Shown here: in pieces, positions 34,627 through 42,895 of the stretch
Position numbering within the stretch: the first letter of the stretch is position 1
Layout: each line of letters begins with the position of its first letter
DNA from: Chitinophagaceae bacterium
Lineage (GTDB): Bacteria > Bacteroidota > Bacteroidia > Chitinophagales > Chitinophagaceae
Length of the DNA stretch: 64,000 nucleotides
Direction: 5' to 3'
NCBI GenBank assembly: GCA_014379345.1
Contig: JACMLY010000010.1
Span: forward strand, 62,001 to 126,000
Position numbers and translations under genes: made by a program
The notes under the pieces: model-generated
What the model saw: only the letters and a program-made list of their open reading frames with translations
The model's database searches: none
Told to the model about the DNA's origin: nothing

Positions 34627-35466
34627 ATGAATAAAAAATATATACACTGCTCTATTTGCCTTTTGGTCTGTTTATCTTTTGCCACCGTTATCCATTCGCA
34701 AAGTGATACGCCTTCATTTAAAGTGATTGCATTTTTTACAGCTAAAAATGACCGCGCCCATATCAGTTTTGTTCATGAAGCGAACCGGTGGTTTTATTTG
34801 ATGAGTAAGGAACACAATTTTGTGTACGACTCTACCGATAATTGGAACAACCTGAACACGACATTCCTTTCCAAGTACCAGGTAGTTATTTTTTTAGATA
34901 CAAGGCCCGATGACCCTGTACAAAGAGAAGTTTTTGAAAAATATATGAAAAGCGACGGAGCCTGGATGGGATTCCATTTTGCAGGTTTTGCATTGACCCC
35001 ATCGGCCGTTCCGCAAAATTGGAATTGGTATCACAACGAGTTTATAGGGGCAGGTCAATACAAGGGAAATACCTGGAGGCCAACATCAGCAATATTGAGA
35101 GTAGAGGACTCTACGCATCCGGTTACAAAACATTTACAGCGTACATTCAGATCATCGCCTAACGAATGGTATAGCTGGGAAAAAGATATCCGGAGAAATG
35201 ATGCTATTAAAATCCTTTTGTCAATAGATCCTTCCAGCTTTCCATTGGGTACGGGACCCAAACAGCATGAAATATGGCATAGCGGGTATTATCCCGTGGT
35301 ATGGACCAATAAAAATTATCGCATGTTATATATAAACATGGGACATAACGATATCGATTATGAACACGGAACGAATAAAGAATTGTCTTTTCAGTTTGCC
35401 AATGAAACGCAGAACCGGCTCATTATTGATGCACTGTTATGGCTGGGAGCCCAAAGGATTAAATAG
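34627..35466 (+). CDS. ThuA-domain protein, secreted
   Basis: A 279-residue protein with a signal peptide (MNKKYIHCSICLLVCLSFAT) and a ThuA-like class I glutamine-amidotransferase fold. Visible features are KVIAFFTAKNDRAH, LSKYQVVIFLDTRP, WMGFHFAGFA and WHSGYYPVVWTNKNYRMLYINMGHND. ThuA proteins were linked to trehalose/disaccharide utilisation and later to keto-sugar metabolism; the exact reaction here is unknown. ATG at 34627 is chosen over a GTG at 34606 that lies within the repeat. Together with the Gfo/Idh/MocA oxidoreductase elsewhere in the window it hints at oxidised-sugar metabolism. Confidence 0.85.
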   Translation: MNKKYIHCSICLLVCLSFATVIHSQSDTPSFKVIAFFTAKNDRAHISFVHEANRWFYLMSKEHNFVYDSTDNWNNLNTTFLSKYQVVIFLDTRPDDPVQREVFEKYMKSDGAWMGFHFAGFALTPSAVPQNWNWYHNEFIGAGQYKGNTWRPTSAILRVEDSTHPVTKHLQRTFRSSPNEWYSWEKDIRRNDAIKILLSIDPSSFPLGTGPKQHEIWHSGYYPVVWTNKNYRMLYINMGHNDIDYEHGTNKELSFQFANETQNRLIIDALLWLGAQRIK

Positions 35467-35474
35467 AAATATCC

Positions 35475-35568
35475 TATGTTCACTATTCAATGCTCTATGT
35501 TCAAATATTGAATTCAATTATAAATCTCACCTGATTTGAGAATTGAACATTGAGCATTGAAAATTAAT
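35475..35568. repeat. Family VI word repeat (copy 2)
   Basis: TGTTCACTATTCAATGCTC words face GAATTGAACATTGAGCATTG words across a short centre, the same layout as 6282-6412. It starts 9 bases after the ThuA stop. Confidence 0.7.
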
Positions 35569-35605
35569 CTGCCAACTTATTTTATGCATACACAGGAAGG
35601 TGCTT

Positions 35606-36136
35606 TCACCACTGAACGTTCACCACTCTCGAGGTAACCAACAACTGTCCTGTATGTCTTTGAATATGTTCCGCTCCATGAAAAAGCAGCCCGATCACAT
35701 TGGAAGGAACCTGTTTGCGACCCACCGCTCTATGTTCCAGCAACACATTCTCCGGTGTGTCTCTTAGTTGTTCAAGTGCCTTTTCTACCTGGTTATTCAA
35801 ATGATCCAGTAAGGCAGAAAGTTTTATATCATCATTTTCTTTTCCCTCTGCTACCATATAATCCAGCTGGTGCTGATCAAGCTGTTTCCCTTTTGCATAG
35901 GTAAACATGCGATCCAATACACCGGGCATATGTTGTAAGTGAAAAGCAACAGAGGCAACCCCTTCAGGCCTTTCCCAGACCAATGATTCCGGAAAATCCT
36001 TTAACCCTTCCATCACTTCGCGTCTTGACTGAAGGATTGAATGTGCAGCCGGTTGTAATAATAAAGGAATGCCTTCAACCGGCCCCCTGAGCCAGTATTC
36101 AAGGTTACTAGTATTGATGTCGGTTGTTGTATTCAT
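35606..36136 (-). CDS. DinB-family putative metal-dependent protein
   Basis: A 176-residue DinB-type helical bundle. The expected metal histidines are in SVAFHLQHMPG (about residues 66-71) and FHGAEHIQRHTGQ (about 152-162). The second motif, HGAEHIQRHTGQL, is typical of the DinB_2 group. The substrate is unknown. It stands alone between ThuA and the ABC permease. It is the third DinB-type gene of this window and differs clearly from the other two in sequence. Confidence 0.82.
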   Translation of the reverse strand: MNTTTDINTSNLEYWLRGPVEGIPLLLQPAAHSILQSRREVMEGLKDFPESLVWERPEGVASVAFHLQHMPGVLDRMFTYAKGKQLDQHQLDYMVAEGKENDDIKLSALLDHLNNQVEKALEQLRDTPENVLLEHRAVGRKQVPSNVIGLLFHGAEHIQRHTGQLLVTSRVVNVQW

Positions 36137-36184
36137 ATCGGTAAAGTTATTTTATTTTTCAAGTGCATTCCCACATGGAAAATT

Positions 36185-36297
36185 CCCCTCTGTGTACCTC
36201 CGTGCCCTCCCTCCTTTACTCGGTGGTTACAAAACTCTTGCATAAAGGAGGCCTTGTGTTTAAGACCAAATTTAACCACCGAGGTTCACAGAGGGGG
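36185..36297. repeat. Family IV inverted repeat (copy 3)
   Basis: Arms with CCCCTCTGTG, CGGTGGTTA and complements surround a loop AAAACTCTTGCATAAAGGAGGCC...TTTAAGACCAAA. The loop matches the minus-strand loop of 59989-60107. Bases 36298-36670 downstream carry no recognisable gene; they are the probable leader of the ABC permease. Confidence 0.87.
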
Positions 36298-36670
36298 TAT
36301 TAGGTGTTTTCTAAAAAAACGCATCCGTTTTCTTATCCTTCAGATATCTTTCAAGACCCAAAAATCTAAAAAAAAATTATCAAGCTTGGCTTTCTTAACA
36401 TTTCTTTGCAGCCTTTTATCATAAACTGGTTGCTTCTGTTATTTTATTCACCGACCTTTTCTTAAGTTATTTCTGAATATCATACGGCCTGTGCTTACAA
36501 TATTGCAGGAAAGGGCGGCCGTAACAAGGGATATCCTCCAGTCACACGATTAAATATTTCATCTCCTTACTTATTACAGGATCATTGGCAGATAGGCCGG
36601 CGCTGATAAGTTGCCGGGCGGATTAGTGAACAGGCATTCAACGTTTTTAACCATCATAAATAACTGAGCT

Positions 36671-39136
36671 ATGTTCAGGAACTATTTACTCATTGCGCTG
36701 CGTAATTTCAAGCGTCAGAAACTTTTTTCGCTGCTTAATATTTTCGGTCTTGGACTGGGATTGGCGAGTGCCATTTTCATTTTCCTGTATGTAAGCGATG
36801 AGTTGAGCTATGATATCATGCATCCTGAGTATAAAAATACTTATCGTGTAGGCAGTACTTTTAAGAATCCGGATGGACAGACTTTCGACAACACTGTTTC
36901 CCCGGGTTTTTTTGTAAAGTACCTGAAAGATAACCGAAGCGAAGTAACTCATGCCGCGCGCATCGCCTATATCGGTTATCCTACATCGCTGCATGATAAA
37001 TCAAAGGACAAGATCATACTCACCGAAGAGATTCGTTGGGCAGAGGCAGGTTTTACTGATATTCTGGACTTTCAGCTGATAAAAGGCAATCAGCAAAAAA
37101 TGTTCGAAAACTTCAACACGATCGTAGTTAGTGAAACAGGTGCCAAAAGATTATTCGGCAATGATGACCCTATTGGCAAGACCATCACGATCAAACATAC
37201 ATGGGCTACACGCGGACAGGAAATCGACGTAATGGTAACCGGTGTGTACCGCGACTACTCCTCAAACTCGCATTTCAAGCCAAAATATATTCCGAATCTG
37301 CAGGCGCTACGCGCCGTTTACGGTGAAAACTTTAACGACTTCCTGGAATCCTCGAGGTTCGGGGAGAACACCACTTTTTTCGAAAATTATATTGTATTAA
37401 AACCAGGAACGGATACAAAGCCTATTAAAACAACTCTTGATAAACTGGCCGGGCAGATGATCCGGACAGATTCTGCTTCTGCGGCGGCAGGCTGGACATT
37501 CACTTCATTCATAACAAAAATGTCTGATCTGCATTTCGACTCAAAAAATTTGTGGGAAGACAATACCCGCGGCGATAAAACCTATCTGGCCATCTTCAGC
37601 GCTATCGCCATCCTGATCATGCTGATCGCATGTATCAATTACATGAACCTAGCCACCGCCCGTTCTGTGAAGAGAGCAAAAGAAGTAGGACTTCGAAAAT
37701 CATTTGGCAGCAATCGACTAGAAATTGCCAAACAATTTTTTCTTGAATCCTTTTTAATGGTATTAAGCTCTTTGTTGCTGGCCGTTATACTCGTGATCTT
37801 ATTTCTGGGGCCTTTTAACCAGCTTGCTCACAAAACGTTTTCACTCGGTTCACTATTCAATCCATACATGATTTTGATTGTACTTGCTATTGTTATTTTC
37901 ATGGGTTTTATCTCTGGCATCTACCCCGCCCTGTATTTGTCGCGGTTCCGGCCGGTTGAAGTATTGAAAGGACAGATCGCAAAAGGAAAAGGAGCTGAAT
38001 TTTTCAGGAAAAGCCTGGTCACTATTCAATATACCGTTGCCCTGATACTGATCATCTGCACCTTCATTGTTATCCGGCAGATGGACAAGTTAAAAACAAC
38101 AAAGCTTAATGAACAAGGCAGCCAGATATTGTCCATCCGTTTTGGCGGCATCGCACAGCAGGAAAGATTTGCCGAGTTCAAACGCTCAGTACTGCAGGAT
38201 CCTGAAATAGAACACGTAACCATGGGCAACCATTTGCCCAGGCTCGATTATTTTGGCTGGATCGGTGCGAATGTGAAGTTCCCCGAATTCCAGGATAAAA
38301 ATTTACAATGGAACCAGCTGAACGTGGAGTTCGATTTCGCCAGAACATACCAGTTGCAATTCATTGCCGGCCGCGATTTCGAGATCGGCAACCTGAACGA
38401 TAGCAATTCAATGGTCATTAATGAAGCCGGTGTAAAAGCACTTCATCAACCCATCAGCAAAGTGATCGGCACCACCGTGAAGGACAACAATGATAGCACG
38501 CATCTGTATCGTATCATCGGTGTGGTGAAAGATTTTCCTTACCGGTCCATGCACCAGCCAATTGAACCATTGCTTCTAAATCCGCATCTTCATTTTATTG
38601 ATAAGATCGCTTACATAAAATTACCCGGCGGCAAATTCCAGGAGAAGATCGCCTCGATTGAAAAAAAATGGCGGGCTGTTTTTCCCAATATCGGCTTCGA
38701 CCGTTGGTTCTTAAGTGATGAATTCAATCGCATGTACCTGGTTGAAGGACGAGTATCGTCACTCGCAAAATCATTTGCCATTCTTGCTATTCTGATTACT
38801 GTTCTTGGTGTATTTGGCCTTGCATCCTATACGGCGGAACAACGTACCAAAGAGGTTGGTATCCGCAAAGTATTGGGAGCGGATGAAAAACAGGTTATCA
38901 GCCTGTTTGTGTGGGTATTTGTAAAAATATTTGGTGTCGCATGCCTGCTTGCTGTTCCTGTTGCGTGGTTTGCGGCTCATAAATGGTTACAGGGTTTTGC
39001 CTATAAAACGGCAATCAACCCAATGATCTTTGCGCTGAGTTTGCTGGGCTTACTGGTAGTGACCCTGCTCACTGTGAGTTATGAAATTTTAAAATCAGCA
39101 AGAACCAATCCCGTTACTTCTCTGCGCACCGAATAA
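36671..39136 (+). CDS. Stand-alone MacB/FtsX-type ABC permease
   Basis: An 821-residue inner-membrane protein with two FtsX-like permease halves. The N-terminal motif YLLIALRNFKRQKLFSLLNIFGLGLGLA is typical, followed by a periplasmic MacB_PCD domain, three helices (about residues 310-435), a second periplasmic domain and three more helices (about 700-800, with EVGIRKVLGA). This duplicated form is expanded in Bacteroidota and is usually paired with a MacB-like ATPase for export of peptides or lipids. No ATPase is adjacent. It is monocistronic. Confidence 0.9.
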   Translation: MFRNYLLIALRNFKRQKLFSLLNIFGLGLGLASAIFIFLYVSDELSYDIMHPEYKNTYRVGSTFKNPDGQTFDNTVSPGFFVKYLKDNRSEVTHAARIAYIGYPTSLHDKSKDKIILTEEIRWAEAGFTDILDFQLIKGNQQKMFENFNTIVVSETGAKRLFGNDDPIGKTITIKHTWATRGQEIDVMVTGVYRDYSSNSHFKPKYIPNLQALRAVYGENFNDFLESSRFGENTTFFENYIVLKPGTDTKPIKTTLDKLAGQMIRTDSASAAAGWTFTSFITKMSDLHFDSKNLWEDNTRGDKTYLAIFSAIAILIMLIACINYMNLATARSVKRAKEVGLRKSFGSNRLEIAKQFFLESFLMVLSSLLLAVILVILFLGPFNQLAHKTFSLGSLFNPYMILIVLAIVIFMGFISGIYPALYLSRFRPVEVLKGQIAKGKGAEFFRKSLVTIQYTVALILIICTFIVIRQMDKLKTTKLNEQGSQILSIRFGGIAQQERFAEFKRSVLQDPEIEHVTMGNHLPRLDYFGWIGANVKFPEFQDKNLQWNQLNVEFDFARTYQLQFIAGRDFEIGNLNDSNSMVINEAGVKALHQPISKVIGTTVKDNNDSTHLYRIIGVVKDFPYRSMHQPIEPLLLNPHLHFIDKIAYIKLPGGKFQEKIASIEKKWRAVFPNIGFDRWFLSDEFNRMYLVEGRVSSLAKSFAILAILITVLGVFGLASYTAEQRTKEVGIRKVLGADEKQVISLFVWVFVKIFGVACLLAVPVAWFAAHKWLQGFAYKTAINPMIFALSLLGLLVVTLLTVSYEILKSARTNPVTSLRTE

Positions 39137-39151
39137 ATTAAGCGTTTCTTT

Positions 39152-39272
39152 CCTATGTTATTTCTATGTTTCTATGATCCTATATGGTAAATTGGCTATA
39201 ATTAGGCAATCTTCAAAACTGTGCGAGAGGTTTTTACCACATAGGATCATAGAAACATAGGAGGAACATAGA
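39152..39272. repeat. Family II inverted repeat (copy 3)
   Basis: Arms with TTTCTATGTTTCTATGATCC and complement lie around a loop TTAGGCAATCTTCAAAACTG. The loop is the reverse complement of the loop at 32101-32138. The remaining part of this 380-base gap contains no recognisable gene. Confidence 0.88.
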
Positions 39273-39516
39273 CTCTCTTCAATGTGCGGGTAGGTAGGTA
39301 GGCCCCAAATCCGCGTCACTCAATTGTTGCATCCTATTTTGTCTGCCTTAAAGACACATCGTCCAGCTTTATGCTAAGCCATGACGGCATTCAACAAATC
39401 ATTTAGGTAACGGGATACCCTTTTTTGGGGATTGCCTGTAATGCAACAGTGACGGATATTTATAGCCTTAATGCACTGAACGTGCAAAAACGGTACTTCA
39501 CTAAAACCTTATAGCT

Positions 39517-40857
39517 ATGTTTACGAAATCACGCCGTCAGCCTGAACTACGTCTGGCATTTCTGACCACTCTTCTGTTTAGTCTTGTTTTTTCCTGCTTT
39601 TCACAAATTCAACCTGATGCGGGCAATTGGAAAACCTGGATCGTTAGCGCTAATGAAGTAACTATTGCCGCTCCTCCCACTAAGGAACAAACGCAAAAAG
39701 AATTAGCAGCTATAAAGGAGAAGCTTTCCAAACAAGATGATAAAACATTGCAGCAAATAAAATACTGGGATGCAGGCTCACCCTCTTACAGGTGGAATGA
39801 AATAGCCAGTAGCATGATCTCCATGAGAGACATCGGAACATTTTTTCGCACACCTACAGCCTGGATGAATATGGCGATCTATGATGCAACGGTTGCCGCC
39901 TGGAAAGCAAAATATAGTTATCTCCGCAAACATCCTTCCCAGATGGATGCTACATTGAAACCACTGGTGGATGTACCAGCAACACCTTCTTATCCATGTG
40001 AGCATACTGTAACCGCGGCTGCGGCTGCGAATGTGCTCGCTTATTTTTTTCCTGCCAAGGCGGACTCCATTTTCAATCTTGCCAAAGAAGCCTCTCAATC
40101 AAGAATAAATGCCGGTGTACAATTTCCCAGCGACGTTGATGCGGCGTGGAAACTCGGCGAACAGGTTGCGCTGAAAATCATTGAACAGGCAAAAAAAGAC
40201 GGATCCGATGCAAAATGGACCGGCACCATGAACGCTGATCCGAAACGCTGGCGGGGAGAAACCCCGATCGGGGTCATGGCAGGCACTTATAAACCTATTG
40301 TCTTAAAATCAGGTGACCAGTTCCGGCCTGCTGCGCCGCCTGATTTTGCCAACGATATGCAACAACTAAAAAGCTTTAAGCAGAATTCTCAAAGCATCCA
40401 CACAGCATATCACTGGGCTTCGGTAAACAGTTTTGAATTCTGGACACAACTGGTCAGTCAGAAGATTTTTGAAAACCGGATGGACAGAAACACTCCTGCC
40501 TGTGCGCGGATCTATTCTGTCTTGAATGTGGCCCTGCATGAAGCCACAATCGTCATCATGGATGCGAAGTATGCCTATTGGGGCATTCGCCCCTTTCAAT
40601 ATGATACTACGTACAAGCCATTACTTTTTACACCACCGTTTCCCGGTTATCCATCGGGACATGCGACGGCTTCTTCAACTGCCGCTACCGTTCTTGAATA
40701 TTATTTTCCGGCCGATGCCGGACTTTTCAGAAAGATTGCGAAGGAATGTGCCGATTCAAGATTTTATGGCGGTATCCATTTTCAAATCGATAATACAGTA
40801 GGATTGGAAGTAGGCCGATCTGTTGGCAACTATGTTGCTCAAACGCAGGGGAAATGA
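39517..40857 (+). CDS. Vanadium haloperoxidase-like PAP2 protein with duplicated domain
   Basis: A 446-residue exported protein (hydrophobic N-terminus up to about FSCFSQ). The C-terminal half has the full acid-phosphatase/haloperoxidase triad: KYAYWGIRP (K-x6-RP), PSGH and SRFYGGIHFQID (SR-x5-H-x3-D). The N-terminal half repeats the same order in degraded form: KYSYLRKHP, PCEH and SRINAGVQFPSD, where key residues are replaced (R to H, SG to CE, catalytic H to Q). The active site is therefore the second one. The reaction may be phosphatase or haloperoxidase. An imperfect inverted repeat follows the gene (40859-40924). Confidence 0.85.
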   Translation: MFTKSRRQPELRLAFLTTLLFSLVFSCFSQIQPDAGNWKTWIVSANEVTIAAPPTKEQTQKELAAIKEKLSKQDDKTLQQIKYWDAGSPSYRWNEIASSMISMRDIGTFFRTPTAWMNMAIYDATVAAWKAKYSYLRKHPSQMDATLKPLVDVPATPSYPCEHTVTAAAAANVLAYFFPAKADSIFNLAKEASQSRINAGVQFPSDVDAAWKLGEQVALKIIEQAKKDGSDAKWTGTMNADPKRWRGETPIGVMAGTYKPIVLKSGDQFRPAAPPDFANDMQQLKSFKQNSQSIHTAYHWASVNSFEFWTQLVSQKIFENRMDRNTPACARIYSVLNVALHEATIVIMDAKYAYWGIRPFQYDTTYKPLLFTPPFPGYPSGHATASSTAATVLEYYFPADAGLFRKIAKECADSRFYGGIHFQIDNTVGLEVGRSVGNYVAQTQGK

Positions 40858-40858
40858 C

Positions 40859-40924
40859 GTGGGGTATGCCATACCTGGAACCTGACGAAGTGAATGTCAT
40901 CAGTGGTAGGTATGGCTTACCCAC
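40859..40924. repeat. Imperfect stem-loop after the PAP2 gene
   Basis: GTGGGGTATGCCATACCT pairs imperfectly with AGGTATGGCTTACCCAC around a 31-base loop. No T-run follows. It may act as a terminator or mRNA 3' stabiliser. Confidence 0.5.
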
Positions 40925-40994
40925 GATGCGATGGCTTAAAAATGCTTGAAAGATCTCTCCAACACGCTTGAAATAATAAATTGAGAAATTTTTG

Positions 40995-41290
40995 CCAGTA
41001 AATCATCTTTGAAGAAATAAACTCACAAATCGTCATTTCATTTATTGTTTCAAAATAACAATGGTGTATTTCTTTTTGAAAGGAATACATTTATATCCCA
41101 AGGCTGCACTTACAGATTCCTTGCAAGCGCGATAGAATGTTCTGCCATCTGCCAATTTGAGGAAATAATCATACACAACATCCGCAAATTTTTCTGCTGT
41201 GGCCGGCATACCTTTTGATCCAATGTATAACGCAATGGCAGCGATACTTTCAGCAGCAGATCTTTTTACGGTTACTTTTCTGTTGCCCAT
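40995..41290 (-). pseudogene. RelE/ParE-like toxin remnant, frameshifted near C-terminus
   Basis: The open part (41290 to 41042, 82 codons) starts MGNRKVTVKRSAAESIAAIA and contains YRACKESVSAALGYKCIPF and KKKYTIVIL, like small RelE/ParE-superfamily toxins. The frame stops early after LKQ. In another frame the downstream DNA encodes FETINEMTICEFISSKMIYW, the sort of C-terminal strand and EF-I-SK tail these proteins have. One missing T in the run near 41045-41052 would join both parts. Upstream lies an antitoxin remnant, also frameshifted. Toxicity is unlikely in this state. Confidence 0.6.
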
Positions 41291-41440
41291 TTATGAATTA
41301 ATTTTTTGCTGTAAGCACGGGCTTTCTACTGACAGGAGTTTTTCAGGTTTTGTCTTCAAGGCAGCTTTTTTTTGCAGCGCTTCATATTCCTTTTGAAAAA
41401 TCAGCACATACTTCTTTTTATCAATTACAATTTGTGTCAT
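41272..41440 (-). pseudogene. Antitoxin remnant, frameshifted
   Basis: A 49-codon frame (41440 to 41291) encodes MTQIVIDKKKYVLIFQKEYE and ALQKKAALKTKPEKLLSVE, the pattern of a small antitoxin. After SVE the reading frame runs off to a stop. In another frame the same DNA continues ARAYSKKLIHKWATEK and stops at 41272-41274, overlapping the toxin start by 19 bases, as in intact pairs. The join needs a one-base change near GTAGAAAGCC. The pair therefore looks like a decayed type II toxin-antitoxin module. Confidence 0.6.
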
Positions 41441-41557
41441 TGAGATAAATTTGCTGTTTCGAATTTACAGTAATTTTAAAGCTATTCTGACAAGTGAGTA
41501 CGACTGTATGAATCTTTTATTGAGCATTTCATTAGAAAATAACATTATCATCTGTTT

Positions 41558-42604
41558 ATGAAAAGATATATCGGGATCTATGGAGGTACCGAGCTTACCA
41601 AAAATGAATCAGCCTTTATTCAGGATCTTAGTTACACGTTGTTGAATGAAACCGATTTTGTTTTGGTTACAGGCGGATTTCAATCTTCTGCTGAACTGCC
41701 TGTGGGCGCCATATCAACCGATCACTCTGTTTGGTTGGGAGCTAAAAAGATCATATCTGAAAATAAAAACTTCATGCTCGATGAACGCCTTGAAACCTGG
41801 CTGCCTGATAAAAGATATGATCGCAAGGAAGAAGGAGTAATCAGATTTTCGAAGGGCAGGTTGAAAGAGCTAACCGGTAAATCAGCCCAGGCCCGCCGTT
41901 TTATCCTCGTAAGAGATGTGGACGCATTAATTACGATCAAAGGCAGGAAGCAAACAATAATGGTGCTCGATTTCGCTTTTGCTATCAATAAACCCATATT
42001 TCCGCTGCCCTTTGCAGGTGGTGACTCATCAACCTACTGGAACAATGATGACAATACAGCTCAGATTAAAAAATGGTTTGGAATAGATGATCTGTTCATT
42101 GAAAAATTAAAAATAGTAAGCCTTGATAAGTTGGCGGCGACTGAAAAAGATCAGTTGATCAAAAAAATTATCGCAGCCTTGTATGAAGGTATTCAAAGAA
42201 GATGTTTGATCCTTATGGCTTACGACCCCGAGCCTGATCAATTTTACCTGGAAGTAGTGAAACCTGCGGTTGAGGAAATGGGTTACACGGCTATCCGTAT
42301 CGATAGGGAAGCAAATGAAGGAAATATCCTGAAAATATATGGAGAGCGCTTACAGGATAGTGATATTATTTTAGCAGATATTACCGAAGCCAACCCAAAT
42401 GTCATGTATGAACTTGGAATGGCCCATGCGCAAAATTTTCGCACCATATTATTTTCCAGAAAAAAACTGGAGCAAGATTCCCGACTGCAAATACCTTTCT
42501 ATCTAACCATGGATAGCATAGAGAACAGCGATGCAACAACCGAAGTAGGTCGCAAGTATTTGACAGAGCGTATCAAAGTACATCTTGCCAAAAAAAGGGA
42601 ATGA
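41558..42604 (+). CDS. SLOG plus deoxyribosyltransferase/TIR-like two-domain protein
   Basis: A 348-residue cytoplasmic protein. Residues 1-165 look like a SLOG (LOG/DprA-type) Rossmann domain: YIGIYGGTEL, FVLVTGGFQSS and RKQTIMVLDFAFAINKPIFPL. Residues about 215-345 resemble the nucleoside deoxyribosyltransferase/TIR-like fold, with LILMAYDPEPD and the nucleotide-handling motif ILADITEANPNVMYELGMAHA, where E285 is the likely catalytic glutamate. SLOG and TIR-like domains occur in nucleotide-signal and NAD-linked anti-phage systems, so it may be a nucleotide sensor/effector, but no known system partner is adjacent. A decayed toxin-antitoxin pair lies upstream. Confidence 0.7.
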   Translation: MKRYIGIYGGTELTKNESAFIQDLSYTLLNETDFVLVTGGFQSSAELPVGAISTDHSVWLGAKKIISENKNFMLDERLETWLPDKRYDRKEEGVIRFSKGRLKELTGKSAQARRFILVRDVDALITIKGRKQTIMVLDFAFAINKPIFPLPFAGGDSSTYWNNDDNTAQIKKWFGIDDLFIEKLKIVSLDKLAATEKDQLIKKIIAALYEGIQRRCLILMAYDPEPDQFYLEVVKPAVEEMGYTAIRIDREANEGNILKIYGERLQDSDIILADITEANPNVMYELGMAHAQNFRTILFSRKKLEQDSRLQIPFYLTMDSIENSDATTEVGRKYLTERIKVHLAKKRE

Positions 42605-42661
42605 TTGAGCATCTGTAGATTTTATGCGGTGGCATAAATTGTTCTTTCCCACTCCGAGTAT

Positions 42662-42787
42662 TCCTGTATACCTCTGTGCGTACCTCCTTTACCTGCGTGG
42701 TCAACTTTGTTGATGCATGTAAGGAGTCCAATGATGCTTGAGTTTTTTAGCCACAGTGACGGAGGTATGGCACGGAGGTACACAGAA
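42662..42787. repeat. Family IV inverted repeat (copy 4)
   Basis: Arms with CTGTGCGTACCTCC and CTGCGTGG face GGAGGTATGGCACGGAGG. The loop read on the minus strand begins AAAAAACTCAAGC, related to the other family IV loops but more diverged. It lies between the SLOG gene and the PQQ dehydrogenase gene. Confidence 0.72.
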
Positions 42788-42895
42788 GCCACTAAGAATT
42801 TTAGGTAAGTCTGTTGTCTCCAACAATTAAAACTTGCTATCTTCAAAGTTGAGGTTTCCGGTTTTTACTTCAACAACAATTTATACTGATCCTGT

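Noticed and set aside
39778..40098. Minus-strand frame within the PAP2 gene
   Set aside because: Antisense shadow without recognisable sequence.
41042..41440. An intact toxin-antitoxin module
   Set aside because: Both genes have shortened C-termini, with the expected continuation in another frame.
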